Shown: in pieces, positions 22,275 through 33,996 of the stretch | Layout: every line of letters starts with the position of its first letter | Numbering within the stretch: the first letter of the stretch is position 1 | NCBI GenBank assembly: GCA_025531455.1 | Contig: JAMYHL010000015.1 | Location: 558,001 to 622,000, forward strand | Direction: 5' to 3' | Length of the DNA: 64,000 nt | Source of the DNA: Apiotrichum sp. Y4204 | Taxonomy: Eukaryota > Basidiomycota > Tremellomycetes > Trichosporonales > Trichosporonaceae | Translations under genes and position numbers: made by a program | The notes under the pieces: model-generated | What the model was told of the DNA's origin: nothing | Databases searched by the model: none | What the model saw: only the letters and a program-made list of their open reading frames with translations

Positions 22275-24866
22275 TCAACTCGAGACGCCAACCCGCGCCT
22301 CGTGTTCGTCACTGTGCCGGAAGCTCTTCCGGCTCTTCCGGCTGCGCACCGTGTGCGTGTGGCTGTCGACACGCTCCAGGTTCTCGAGGTTGCGGTCCAT
22401 CTCCGTCTCGATAATCAGTGGTTCTTCGGGGACGCCCTGCTCCTCTTCTAGCAGCAGACGGGCGCGGCGCGTGGGCAGCGTGCCGATTATGTACACTGCC
22501 AACACTGTCCATGTTACGGCCGTCGCGATGCCCATCACCTCGATGGAGGAGAGGCGGTCGCCGGCGAGCGGGACGAGGATGAGGCAGAGTGCGCAGAGCG
22601 CCGCGAAGACGAAGCGGATTACCTGGGGTTAGTGGACGGCAAGATAGTGACCTGCGCATTCCAGGCCCGCAAGACCGGATCTAGGTGACTCCAGCCCCAG
22701 AGCCTTAGGAGTGGGGAGAGTGGGATACGGCAACAATAACGTTCTAACGGAACGACCACCAGGATGCCAAGGTGCCTGAGCACGAGACGCATGGGTTATT
22801 ACCATTGTCCTACGTGCCCGAGCGTGGCGCACGGGGTTATTACCATTGTAGCTCCCACTGCCACCGCCACACATGAGTCCGGGCACGCATCCGTGCTCGC
22901 ATCGCAGCCACGTCCGTGACAGGCGGCAGGGCAGCGTTTTGGGGTTGTCGCTATGACCTGATGACGAGATGTGCCACTCCGTTTGTAGGAAGCAAGGGCA
23001 CACGTACGGCCCGAGCGCTAGGACAGGAGAAGGCAAACACAACGTTTCCGTAACGCAACAGAAGCTGGACACACACTCACCCTCGGAATCCTCTCGCTCG
23101 TCCACGGCTCCACGCGGTGGTGCAGCATGTCGATCATGGCGATAAACAGCAGCGAGAAGCCCAGCCCGGCACCCCAGTACCTGAGGTCAGTCTAGGCCGA
23201 GTGACACTCTACTCACCATTTGACGCCGGCCTCGACATCGTCCTCGGCAACCATCTTCGCGGCGGACGCAGATGCGAGCAGCAGCGCGGCGCAGAGCGGC
23301 CAGTGCAGGCTGGAAATGAGCATCATCCAAATTGTATCGTCATCTCAATTGTATTGCTTCCACTCACAAAGAGAAGATCAGACCGGTGAACCAGCTGCGC
23401 CGCAGCGCGTGCAGGTACTCAAACGGCGTCTCGGAGGGCATCGTGTAGCTTTGATTAGTCCCGCCTGACTGCGCTGCTCACAAGTAGTTGAACGCCCAGG
23501 CAATCATGAGGCCCAGCACCGCCTTGCCGTACTTGTGCGACGCGCCAAACTCGCCTTTGGTCGGGACGTAGAGGAGGTTCATCCTGGGGTAAGCTGGGCA
23601 CGGCAGTGGGACAACGTACACAAACTCGCCAAGCACGATGGTGACAAACGCGGACGAGCGCTCGATGCTGTGCTCAATGTTCACGGCTGGGGTCAGCGCT
23701 GGAGTTATGCGCAAATCTTACCTGGAAGACAGAACTGGTACGGGACCATCGTGAGCGGGTTCTTCTGGAAGACGGTGGCCTCGTGCGGGGCGATATCGCC
23801 GGCCGCGACGCGCTTCTGGTCGGCCTTGTACACGCGCCAGTGCTGCAGCCGCCCGCTGAGGTAGTAGAACAGCCCGTCGAAGCGGATCAGGTCGACCGCG
23901 ATGCCGAGCGCCGCGAGGATGATCTGTGCCTTGCGGTTCGTGACCCATACCAGGGGCTGGCAGTCAGCAAAAGCCACATACATGCCAATCCCTCCGTACT
24001 GACCAAGTAGACAAACATGGGGATGAGGACGGCACATCCGCTGAGAAACTGCGTTCTGCGGAACCGCGGCAGCGACCACGCATAGTACCAGAGCACAAGA
24101 ACTGGCGTCAGGACAGTCGGCGTGGGTACCCACCTCGCGTGAGCTTGATGATGAGCCAGAACGCCGCGGCGCAGTGCACGCCGCTGTGGTCGAGCTCAAT
24201 CTCCTCGCCGTGCGGCTCGAGCTCGATCGCCGTCGCGCTCACAGAGTAGCCTAGCAGACAGATCATCCCGACCAGCACCCAGACGCGGTGCAGGAGCTGC
24301 TATCAACACACTGTCATTTCGCTCGGCTCCCAACTTACATCATCGGTTCCCGAGACATTCGCATACCGCCGCGCCTCTTCCCAGATACTCCACGACGGCC
24401 AGAACGTGAGGATGAAGCGCGCGACGGCGGGACCGCCAGGATGTGGCTCGACGGCTGCCTCGGCTGTCCTGTTAGTGTTTCCGCGAGACTCCCACGAACA
24501 CGGTCCACTCACCGAGGTAGTGGATGATGCCGACGAAGAGCAGGTCGAAGAAGAGCTCGAAACGCGAGATTTCGCGCGGCGACGCCTCGCGGTATAGCTT
24601 GCCGTTCTCGATCCACTAGTTGTTAGAAATACATTTCGTGAACGCCGCGGTTCCCTGGCTTTCATTTCACGCACCTGGCGGATAACGGGCTTCTGCACGA
24701 GGTCACTGATACGCCTGGGAGGCTCGCGCTCGCCGCTGTCCTCGTGGAAGAAGAGGTTGGTCGAGCGCCCAAACTTGGCGTGGTGCTCGCTCGAACGGTG
24801 CGCCAGTGCCGGCGGGGTGGGCACGCTGGGCCCAGCGCCGGGTGTCGCGCTTGGCAAGTCGGTCAT
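22275..24866 (-). CDS. LtrA-family multi-pass membrane protein, 12 exons
   Basis: Exons (minus) 24866-24675, 24615-24513, 24463-24339, 24299-24134, 24101-24004, 23956-23722, 23686-23620, 23583-23482, 23448-23368, 23309-23217, 23180-23081 and 22622-22275 give 569 aa. All phases close without a stop. The signature of the low-temperature-requirement A (LtrA) superfamily is present: SRFELFFDLLFVGIIHYL in exon 2 and ERSSAFVTIVLGEFV across exons 7-8. About ten hydrophobic helices follow one another, and the C-terminus is basic and cytoplasmic-looking (RKSRKSFRHSDE). The family is named from Listeria; its transport substrate is not established. Eleven of twelve exons are joined by ordinary introns (32-59 nt), but the last intron is 458 nt and carries a tandem duplication. 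A TATATATA lies 91 bp before the ATG. Confidence 0.88.
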
Positions 24867-25678
24867 CGCGGATGGTACGTAAGGTACGTGAGTGGGAGTG
24901 GGTGGATGTACGTGCAGGTTGCGAAGGGAAGAACAGTATCGGGCCCATCAGTAGTGTATATATACATTTGCTGATCACGCGCTGAGTTCCCACTCCACCG
25001 CACGCTACCAATTCATGGTCATTTGCTGTTTGATACGACTTTCTTTTTTGCTCTCGCTTAGTAGCGGTTTTCGGTATCAATACCCCTTCGGGCTCGGTGA
25101 TGACGAGAAGTGGAGGGAGGGTGGAGGATGCAATCTGGCCGGCGGCTGCCCCTGCCAGCTACGAGCTGCTAGCTGCTAACTGCGAGCTGCTAGCTCTGCT
25201 GACCGACGGCCGACGAGGGCGACTAACCACGTTCCGCAGGGGAGGAGCAAAGATCAGAGACTAGCAAGAACATGCATGATACAGTGGGAAAGATGGGCGG
25301 GATCGCCAGGCCCGCCAGGCCCGTCGCTGGCTTGGCACAGGGATCCGCACTGTTCTACAATCAACAAGCGCCCAATTTAGCACAGGTCACAAGGGAACTG
25401 GAACTGGACAGGGAAAAAGGCACGTGGTGCACAGAGAGCTTCGGATGTACGGATTTTAAGAGGTACCGGAGATTCAATGGTGTCCGTCCTTCAGCAGGTT
25501 TTTTTTTTTAATGCCACCATCATCTCGCGTGGCCAGCTTTTATTGTTCCCAACGTCCCAACGTCCCAACGGGCCAACGATCCCAACAATCCGGCACCTCT
25601 CGAGATTCCAAGTATTTCGAGGGGCCACACTTCGGAATATCTCTCTCTCCACACTTTTCTTCTCCGATCTAAACCACG
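24867..25678. other. Shared divergent promoter, LtrA gene and OFD1
   Basis: Contains the TATATATA of the LtrA gene (24957-24964), a run of near-repeats of GAGCTGCTAGCT (25158-25197) and, 137 bp before the OFD1 start, an ATTGTTCCC site (25542-25550) of the same type as the CTATTGTT sites at 9-20 kb. A T-tract of nine lies near 25501. Confidence 0.45.
24957..24964 (-). promoter_or_regulatory. TATA box of the LtrA gene
   Basis: TATATATA, palindromic, 91 bp upstream of the ATG at 24866. The spacing is sensible for a fungal promoter with a short leader. Confidence 0.5.
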
Positions 25679-27958
25679 ATGCCGAGTGCTGTCCGCCAGC
25701 GATCAGCGAGCACGAGCGGCGCGAGCCCGCGCGCGAAGAAGGCCCGCGACGCATCTACATCATCCGCGATCACGCTGCCGTCCGGCGCGGCCCGCGAGGA
25801 GCTGCATGCCAGCTACGAGGCGAGCACGCCGTACAAGCACATTGTCGTGCCGGGCCTGCTGACTGATGAACTTGTGGGTTGCGGGAGCGGGGTGGTGCTA
25901 ATGGCAGCTTGAGAGCGTTGTGGAGGAGACAAAGACGTACGGCGTGCGCGGGGAGGAGGGCAGCCTTCCCGGCTGGGGATGGGAGCAGAAGGAGACGGAT
26001 ATCTACAAGGTGAGCTAGAGGATGGATATAGCTCGAAAGGAGGATTGCACTCACCTCACAGATCCAGCAGACCCCCGACCTTGCGTCTCTCGACCCCGAG
26101 CATCTCCCCGAGGAGACACTCGCCGGCCTTCCCGAAATCACGCGCCTCAAGGAGTCGCTCTACTCGCAGGAGTTCCGCAACTTTGTGCGCGACGTGACTG
26201 GATGCGGCCCACTGTCCGGGAAGAAGACGGACTGCTCCGTGGGACTCTACACCGAGGGGTGAGTAAGGGGATTCCCTCCTTTGATCAACATCCACAACGC
26301 TAATCTCAGCTCCCACCTCCTCCTGCACGACGATTCGATTTCGACCCGCGTCATCTCGTACATCCTATACCTCCCGAACTCGCCGCTTGACGCCCCCGAG
26401 TCCGAGTTTACGCGCCCCGCCGACAACGGCAAGTTCCTCAAGGGCTGGGACCCCAAGTGGGGCGGCTCGCTCGAGCTCTTCCCCGTCGCCAATGGCGAGG
26501 AGCGCGGCCTCCCGGGCACGAAGGCCGTTGCGTCGCTGCCGGTCAAGTGGGGGCAGATCATCTTCTTCCAGGTCCAGCCCGGTCGCTCATACCACTCTGT
26601 CGAGGAGGTGATCGTCGGCGACGGGCGGCGGCGTCTCGGTGTCTCTGGATGGTGAGTAAAGTTGGTGCAGCTGGTGTAGACGTTGGGACAGCTGCACTGC
26701 TCCGTCTCTGAACTTCACTCACGCCAGGTTCCACCGCCCGATTGAGGGCGAGGACGGGTTCGGCGAGTACATCAAGGACGAGGCGACGCGGCAGGCGACG
26801 CTTTCTTCCCTGGCGCAGATCACCTCGGCGCCGACAGCCCCCATGACGCCATACACTGCCGACCCGCCCGCCGGCCTCACGCCCGCGCACCTCTCCTTCC
26901 TGTCAAAGTACCTCGCGCCGTCGTACCTCACCGCGGGCACGCTCGAGAAGCTCGCAGGCCAGTTTGTCGCCGCGTCCGAGATTGTCCTGCACAACTTTTT
27001 GAAACCCGAGCTCGCCGCCGCCGTCAAGGCCCAAACCGAGGCAGCGGACAAGGCGGCGTACGGCGACAGCAAGCTCATTCCGTCGCAGGACGCCGGGGAG
27101 GGTGATGGGTGGATGCTGCAGGGCCCGACGAGCAAGCACCGGTACGCGGTGCTCTCTGGTGCGTCGCAGGCGACGCCGGCGCTGAACGAGCTCGTGTCCG
27201 ATCTCCTCCCGTCGCCAGCCTTCCGCGCATGGCTCGGCGTCGTCTCCAGCCTCGTGCCCCTCGCGCACCGCGCCGAGGCGCGCCGCTTCCGCCGCGGACT
27301 GGACTACACCCTCGCAAACGGCGAGGGCCGCGCAGGCGACGTGCGCCTCGACGTCTTCCTCGGGCTTACCTGGTGGGCGGACGTGGCCCCGGGAAGCGAC
27401 GCAGAGGACGCACTCATCGAGCACGGCGGATGGGAGTGCTACCTTCCTGCACCGGACGAGGCCGAGGACCCAGAGACGTACCAGTCTGCGCTTGCCAAGC
27501 GCGCTGCGGCGCTGCATGACGCGGGTATCGAGGAGGGGGCCGAGGAGGGCAAGGAGCAGCCCAGGGTCGAGGAGGTCGGGGAGGCGATGGAGACGGAAAA
27601 GCCCACCGAGGGCGTTGTTGAGGCCGCGGCGGAGGCCGCCGCTGAAGGCGCCAAGGCGGCGTCGCGGGCCAAGGACGTGTCCATCTCGATGGGCGGCGTC
27701 GAGCTTGAGTTTGACCCCGACCAGTTCAGCGACGGCGACTTTGACACCGACTCGGAGGCGGGCGACGACGACGAGGGGCCCCTGCTCACCCTCCCTGTTG
27801 GCTGGAACAAGATGCTCCTCGTGCTCCGTGATCCGGGGGTTATGCGCTTTGTCAAGTACCTCTCGGCTGCGGCGCCGGGGTCGCGCTGGGACGTTGGCGG
27901 CGAGTGGGAGGTCGGCCAGCTCGAGGAGGACGACGAGGAGACCACGGAGGACAAGTAG
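25679..27958 (+). CDS. OFD1: 2-oxoglutarate/Fe(II) dioxygenase, Ofd1/Tpa1/OGFOD1 family
   Basis: Exons 25679-25873, 25908-26009, 26062-26258, 26310-26651 and 26728-27958 (introns 34, 52, 51 and 76 nt) give 688 aa. The N-terminal dioxygenase domain shows the iron facial triad: HLLLHDDS (H-x-D, near residue 172), distal His in SYHSVEE near 260, and the 2-oxoglutarate arginine in RRRLGVSGW. The C-terminal half is the second, non-catalytic double-stranded beta-helix domain of Tpa1 (e.g. GPTSKHRYAVLSG), interrupted by an acidic/Ala-rich loop (EEGAEEGKEQ). Known relatives hydroxylate a proline of ribosomal protein uS12, and in fission yeast Ofd1 links oxygen to turnover of the SREBP Sre1; the first role is likely here, the second is possible. 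The stop is the TAG at 27956-27958. Confidence 0.93.
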
Positions 27959-28107
27959 AATTGTACATGCGCATCATATGGATCTTTGATACTGCTCCTG
28001 GGTGGCGCAGATGCATGCAAGGGACGGAAACTATTAGGTATGTATCGTGAGAGTGGTACTCGTAAGTATGCTACATGTCTCGTCTCCACGTCCACCTCCC
28101 CACAACA

Positions 28108-30628
28108 TTACACAAACGCCGTATCGAGGCCCTCGGAAAAGTCGACGATCACAATACGCGCGTCAAGACCGGACGACACGACGCGCACACTGTCGCCCGT
28201 GATGGCGAACACGCGGCCGACGTGGCATCCCGCAAAGTCAAAGATGAGGCGTCCGGTGCGGCGGTTCCACATCTGGGAAGCGTCAGCTTCAAGTCTACCC
28301 GACCCTAAAGCTCTTCTAGTGCCCACCTTGATAGTCGAGTCGTAGCTCGCTGAAAGAGTCACTTGCTCGCCAATCGAGAGACTGCGGACGAGGTCGGTGT
28401 GTCCGCGGTTAAGGCAGCGCACACACCCATCCGGGCTCTGGCGCTGGGTCGGGAACGCACACGAGCACGTGGCGTGGTACTCGACGCCAGCCTGTATCAC
28501 GAGGCGGGGCCGAGGCGAGGCGCTGTCGTCTTCCATGTCCGAGTCGAGGGACAGGTCGTGTTCGAGGTCCAGCATGTCGCGGAAGGAGAGCTGGTTCAGG
28601 AGTTCGGTACCTGGCGGAACTTCGACAACGTAGAATGTGCGGATACTCGTGTCCGAGCTGCCCGTCACGACGGTGCCGCGCAGTTTGGCGCCGGGAATGT
28701 CGCTCGTCCATCCCGCCTGAGCGCTCGGCGTCGGCTCAAACGACATGCTCGAAATGCCCCGGACATGCGCGTCAATCGTCGCGAGCATACGGCCATCGCG
28801 GATATCCCATACGCGGACGGAACGGTCTCCCGAGGCGGAGACGATAAAGTCCTTTGTCAGACCCACAGCGTTGATCGCTCCGCGGTGGCCGCTGTCCGCC
28901 GGCTGCTGGATGACCAGAAGCTCCTCCATCGTGTGGATGTCAAATAGGCGGATGGTACGGTCCTTTGAGCAGCTCACAATGTGCTGGTCGTCGCCACGAA
29001 CAAAGAGAACGGAATCCTGGTGCGCCTCAATCACACGCTCCGGAGTGCCATCGCCGTGCTCGACATCCCACAGGCAGATGCGCCCATCACTGGCACCAGA
29101 TACCGCGACGAGGCGGTGCTTTGGTGAGGAGTCGCGTTGCGGTGTTCCCAGCGTCCGCTTTGGAGAACGATTCCGTTGTGACGGAGAGTCCCGCGACTCA
29201 ACAATCGGGATCTCGATAACAAAGTGGCACAGAATGGAGCCCGTGTGACCACCAGAGAACACTTTCACTACACGTGGATGCTCGCACCCCAGCTGCCATA
29301 GCCGGAGAGTGCGGTCTCGTGACCCGGTCAGAAGCCAGTCGCGGCCAGCGACTACTGGCACGGATGGCTGCGGAGGCGGACTGCGCCCCATATTTCCCTT
29401 CGATCCAATGCTCACGTTCCCGGGCCACGATGTGGACACTGGGGTGCCAAATACGTCCGTAGAGGTCGACCATGTACGCAACGTGTACACCAGCTCATCG
29501 GGGTCTGTGGTCGTGAGGGGAATTCTCATGTGGTGCTGGAAGAGATGCAGCGAGTAAATACTCTCGACATGTCCGGGTAGACCCCCGGCAGCGGTGGAGG
29601 ATGCAGAGGTTAATATGGTCGCCCGTGGCCTCCATGACATCCTCTTGCCAGCACGCCTGCCTTCGAGGTCCACCGGGCGAGAGTCCGTCATGCGTCGATT
29701 GAGGATACGGCGCACGAGAAAAAGCTGCTTGTAGTTGACCTTGGGCAAGGCGGACGGAATGGGAATATGCGACGCGATCGGCGGGTCATTAGCGGGATCA
29801 GGAACGGTGAGCGGCGTCGGTGACGGGGCTGGGGGAGTCGCTCGCTGGTATGTAGGCAGTCCGCCGTGTGGTCTCTCCCATACCACCCGTCGACGGAAAT
29901 CACTCTCTCCAGTGATGCTCGGCGTATTCAGCGGATTTAACGGATTCAAGCTAGGTGACGCGGGATCCGCTGAAGAAATGGACGGTTGTTCGATTTCCGA
30001 GTCATCGTCCGAGTTGCATTCGAAGCTCTCGTCGGGGGAAAGGTTCGTCCGCGCACCGGCATGAAGATGAAACAGTTGGCGATGGACCGTGAGGTCGTGC
30101 CATGTTGTGTGTGCAGGCACAATCGGCGGGTCGTGGGTTTGACAAAGCTCGCGCCAGATACCTGCACTGTCAATGCTGTTTGATGTACTCGGTTGGACCC
30201 ACTCTGGTCATCACATAACCGTGCCCATGCTTGGCTCACGCGCTTGCACTTCAGCAGGTCGTCCGGAGAGAGGTATCCCAAGATGCGTATCGATATCTCT
30301 GGTGGGAGCAGCTGGGGTGTTAGTCTGCCGTGTGTGTGGGGCTGAGGATCATACCCCTATAATGTCCTTCTGCATCATCAGCGATAACTGCCCATGCAAC
30401 GCGATGACCTCTGCGAGCGTGAGCAATAAGGGGAGGGATGCGGAGTACGCTAAGACATTACTCACCATCGCGAGGAAGCGACCATAGAATGGCAGTGGCG
30501 ATCTCTGTTGGCTGTCAGCATTGGTGGCAATCGGCCCATTCATGACACCTACCTCGACGCGCAGCGCAGGGAAGGGCCAGGACTGCCGCCCGGATGTCCT
30601 TTGTGGACGCCAGTGGTCCGGCAGACAT
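28108..30628 (-). CDS. F-box and WD40-repeat protein (SCF ubiquitin ligase substrate receptor)
   Basis: Exons (minus) 30628-30553, 30504-30466, 30410-30355, 30311-30203, 30161-28327 and 28272-28108 give 759 aa. The N-terminus before the F-box (AILWSLPRDEVIALHGQL) resembles the dimerisation segment of Cdc4/Met30-type proteins. The F-box is complete after splicing: LLPPEISIRILGYLSPDDLL, CKRVSQAWARLC, followed by WRELCQTHDPP. A Ser/Pro-rich linker leads to about seven WD40 repeats (LLTGSRDRTLRLW, VSGASDGRICLWD, VSCSKDRTIRLFD, VSASGDRSVRVWD). The last intron (54 nt, 28273-28326) is a multiple of three without stops, so an unspliced reading adds 18 residues in repeat seven; the spliced form restores TIKMWNRRTG. 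Known relatives deliver phosphorylated substrates to Skp1-cullin-1. The target is unknown. Confidence 0.92.
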
Positions 30629-32080
30629 GGTTGAGAGCGCAGCCTCCAGTCTGGCGGTGGGGAAGAGAGAGAGGGGACTAGATAGAAGAGGACGAGAACA
30701 GCGAGCTGTTGCTCGGTAAAAGTGGAATGAAAGGACGATGGCAACGGAAATCGTTGTTCCAGACGACCAAGAAACGTCGCCGCCAGTTCCAGTTTTCAGT
30801 TCCTGCCTGTTCGTGCTCGTGGTCGTGGTCGAGGGCTGGTGGCGGTGAGGAATGCGAAATCTCTCAAGTGGGCGAGGGCCCGGTGGTCAGGACAACGCAC
30901 GCCATGCATGGCCAGCTCAACCCCCCTGTCAGCCGACTGACGAGAGACTGACGTCACTCACGTGATTTATCATGTTTGGCTGAAGCCTGGGGGGTCTCAC
31001 AACAAACCTGTGCCACGGCGGGAGATTGCCGAAAATCCCGAGTGCTTGGTACCTGCTCGTTCTCGTGCACCTCTCTCATTGTGTGTGTCTTGCTCTGCGC
31101 TATGCGCTTTGCTTCGCACCCACACGCGTTCTGAACAAACCACCTACAGCTACCACCTCGTAGCTCGTAGCTCTCGTCCTCGAAACCCCCCATCCATATC
31201 CACATCCCATCCACCTCCCTCGCACTCGACATCGTCGTCTCTCCACCCGTCCTCCATAAATATTTCATCTCTTTCCTGTTCACTTCTTTTCTCTCTTCCC
31301 ATCCTTTCTCAGGATCCGCACACCTCGTGTGTGACGTCCACCCTTCAAACACCCCGGCCTCACATCTCGTAAGTCTCGAACTCAAGCTGCTCCTCTCCTC
31401 TCCACCCCTCAAATGATTATTACAAGAATCGCTACTCGAGATGCCTACGGGCAATAGACGACTAAAATTATCTATACCCAAATTTATGATGCTCCCAACT
31501 CTTCATCCTTTCCTGTTGTGATGTTGGATATCCTTGCTGACGTTGATTATAGCTTGGAGTAGGCCCCTTTGCCGCGCTATCGGTTTGAGCAACATTGACA
31601 TCTGGTGGTGAGTACTAGAAGCATCCTTCAGCTGTATGAGTGTTCCATGAGCGGAGCTGCCTCATAGTTGTTGCCTCGTCGCTTCCCTCCTCCCCTATCC
31701 CCTTTCTATGATTAAACATAAATTTTTGACAAGCATATGTAGGATCCTCCTCGGAGGGACTGACTACAACCTTTGCGAATGATCTCGTCCCTTGTTCGGC
31801 CCGATGTTGTGATTGACTCGGTTGCTGACGTTGCAGGAGTGGTATTTCTCCACATGACCTTTCACGACTAACTGTCACGCACATTGTACAAGTAAGCTAC
31901 CTGCTCGCCCTTCTGCCTTCTTCCACTCTCTTCGAAATGATTCCAAACCTGTGAACAATATCTGCACGCCTCCGGGCGGTGACGACAAACCCATCAACGC
32001 TTAAAATTTTATGATCTCCTCTTTTCCTTGAGCCTTCCTGGTTGTTCGGATAGTGACTGACTCTTGCTCAGCATTAAGCC
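30629..32080. other. Divergent promoter and spliced leader region before the Rxt2-like gene
   Basis: The left part is the F-box gene promoter. From about 31180 the plus strand becomes pyrimidine-rich, with an ATAAATA at 31256, then a series of splice sites that form non-coding leader exons (see the separate entry for 31369-32071). No open frame of coding character lies here. Confidence 0.5.
31369..32071 (+). other. Three look-alike introns in the leader of the Rxt2-like gene (possible small-RNA host)
   Basis: Predicted introns are 31369-31552, 31608-31836 and 31892-32071; the two exons between them (31553-31607, 31837-31891) are each 55 nt and non-coding. The introns share one layout: pyrimidine tract, ATGATT (31413, 31708, 31937), then ATGAT(G/C) 71-74 nt later (31486, 31779, 32011), then CTGAC 46-51 nt later (31537, 31825, 32057) and AG 11-15 nt after that. 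Introns 1 and 2 also share TTGCTGACGTTG at the 3' end. They are 180-229 nt, against about 45 nt for ordinary introns here. The boxes loosely recall box C (RUGAUGA) and box D (CUGA), so intron-encoded snoRNAs are one reading. CTGAC is also simply the branch site. Confidence 0.45.
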
Positions 32081-33373
32081 ATGCCTCCCCAAACGTACCC
32101 TTCGCGGTATCCCCGCCCGGGCTCGGTCCGGCAGGTGAAACAGTCGGACCTCGAGGTTTTGCCGTCAATGGACAACCCCGACTGGTACGATCCCCAATCG
32201 CCTGACTCGTCGGCTTCGTCCTCGGCGGAATTCCACGAGCCACAGGCGCATTGGCAGACCAACTCTACCCACAAACTTGACGATGAAGCAAGGTGGTTCC
32301 GCCGTGGCAAGATGTGTGCCTGGGGTCCGTCATACGAGGAGGCGATGCGTAAACAGCGCAGTCGCAAGCGCATACAACTCTGCCTGGAGCAGCTCCTCCC
32401 AGAGTCGGCGGCAGAGATTGGCGTCGAGCCCCCTCAGAATGTTATCGACGCCGAGAAGGAGCGCAATGAACACAAGCGCAAGCGTGCAGAAGAGCTCGAG
32501 TGGCGTCTTCCTCATCTCCCCAGCCCCTCGCCGCCTCTTGCGACTGTGGAGCTGGCTCCGATGCTCGCTCTTCCCCGCAGCTATCTCGACATTGTGACGA
32601 GCCCTGCGATTCGCTACTCTCTCGGAGATGACGCGATGGAGCGCGGCCTCCAGAAGACTGCAACCGACCTTCTCGAGGGTGAGAAGGGGTTGATGCAGGC
32701 CCTGGGACGTCTGCGCGAGGTCCTCCGTGTTCGCGAACGCGACGTCCCAGAGGGAAGCAGTGCGGCAGTGCCAGACGCTCCGGTCGCCAACGGCAGCCAT
32801 GTTCCCAACGGAGATGCGCCCGCCACCAATGGCCACGCCGACGACGCACCATCCGCAGAGAATGCGGAACCTTCTGAGATGATACCCCCTCTTCCGATTG
32901 TGGCCGAGACGGACAACCTGTGGCGTGTTACACAAGAGCTGCTCCAGAACCAGCAACCCCCGCACAGCATCGAGTTTGTCGCCACACCGCCTGGCGCAGC
33001 CGAGCCTACCCCGCCGAGTGCGGACGCACCGAAGGTCACCCCTATCCACCGCCTGTTCACCTGTCCCAACGGCATCACGCTTAAGTCGACGCCGGACCCG
33101 CAGAACCCGCGCTTCTCGCAGCTGAACCCAAGTCATCACCTCTACCCCAAGACGGTCAAGTACAATCTCGACCTCCCGACACAGCAGCGTGCGGTGGACG
33201 ATGCACTGGAGCGCATTATGGAGCTCCTCGCCGACTGCAACGAGTACAAGGAGCGTCTGGAGGAGGCGCGTGAGCGTGTTGCCGACGTTGCGCGCGCGCG
33301 CAAGATGGTCTGGAAGGTCATCAAGCGCCGCGCGGGCCGCGAGCTCGACCGCATGGAGGGCAAGTCGACGTAG
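32081..33373 (+). CDS. RXT2: Rxt2-like subunit of the Rpd3L histone deacetylase complex
   Basis: An intronless coding region of 430 aa. The region ARWFRRGKMCAWGPSYEEAM, RKQRSRKRI matches the Rxt2 N-terminal domain pattern (basic RGKM-A-WGP followed by ARKR). A conserved SPSPPL block and a helical segment (LQKTATDLLEGEKGLMQALG) follow. After an Ala/Asn-rich linker comes HRLFTCPNGI and a C-terminal coil (DDALERIMELLADCNEYKER). Known Rxt2 is a small subunit of the large Rpd3 deacetylase complex, acting in the nucleus in promoter repression and stress response. Family assignment rests on recalled sequence pattern rather than a search. The ATG directly follows the acceptor of the last leader intron (32071), nine bases upstream. 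Confidence 0.72.
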   Translation: MPPQTYPSRYPRPGSVRQVKQSDLEVLPSMDNPDWYDPQSPDSSASSSAEFHEPQAHWQTNSTHKLDDEARWFRRGKMCAWGPSYEEAMRKQRSRKRIQLCLEQLLPESAAEIGVEPPQNVIDAEKERNEHKRKRAEELEWRLPHLPSPSPPLATVELAPMLALPRSYLDIVTSPAIRYSLGDDAMERGLQKTATDLLEGEKGLMQALGRLREVLRVRERDVPEGSSAAVPDAPVANGSHVPNGDAPATNGHADDAPSAENAEPSEMIPPLPIVAETDNLWRVTQELLQNQQPPHSIEFVATPPGAAEPTPPSADAPKVTPIHRLFTCPNGITLKSTPDPQNPRFSQLNPSHHLYPKTVKYNLDLPTQQRAVDDALERIMELLADCNEYKERLEEARERVADVARARKMVWKVIKRRAGRELDRMEGKST

Positions 33374-33996
33374 ATAGTATAGTATTGTATTAATGTTGAA
33401 TATTGTTGAGTGTATCAATGGTATGAATCAGAAGTTCTCATTATGATATCAGCACTCCAAGAATCAACGAGACGAGGGGACTATGAGAGGGCTGCTGGAG
33501 TCGGTTATACTCCGGATATTTATTTTGCATGGACCATTAAGCCCGTAGTCGTCGTTGCCAGGCTACCCCCAGGCTCAACTCATTCTGACGGGGTTATCAT
33601 AACTCCGACCGAGTGGCAGTGCCCCTATCAGCCACCCCGGACCCCGCGATAGGGACAAGATAGGGACGGACTTGCTCTGGTCTCCGCTCCGCTCCCCCCC
33701 CCCCTCCTTCCTGATTAGGCCCCGCGTCTCCCTGTATCAAGCCCGCTGCCCTCTGTTGCTATTCGACTCGGCAGAATAGGGGAATTGCTTTGGAGTCGAC
33801 TTTTTGGTATTTGGCGGCATTGGCGGGCGGGATGGCCGGACTGGCTACACAAATGCACAGAGACTGTATTAGCCGCCCAATCGCCATCAAGAAAGTGGTC
33901 TCGGCCGCTCTGCAGAACTCGGTAGCTCGGTAGACACACCAGCTGAATTATCCTTGCTCTTCTCTCCAACACCCAAAACACTCTCTCTCCAGGAAA
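33374..33996. other. Intergenic, 3' flank of the Rxt2-like gene and ILV6 promoter
   Basis: Holds an AT-rich 3' flank (33374-33420), a C-run at 33696-33706 and a pyrimidine-rich leader ending CTCTCTCTCC before the ILV6 ATG. No gene or RNA gene was found. Confidence 0.45.
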
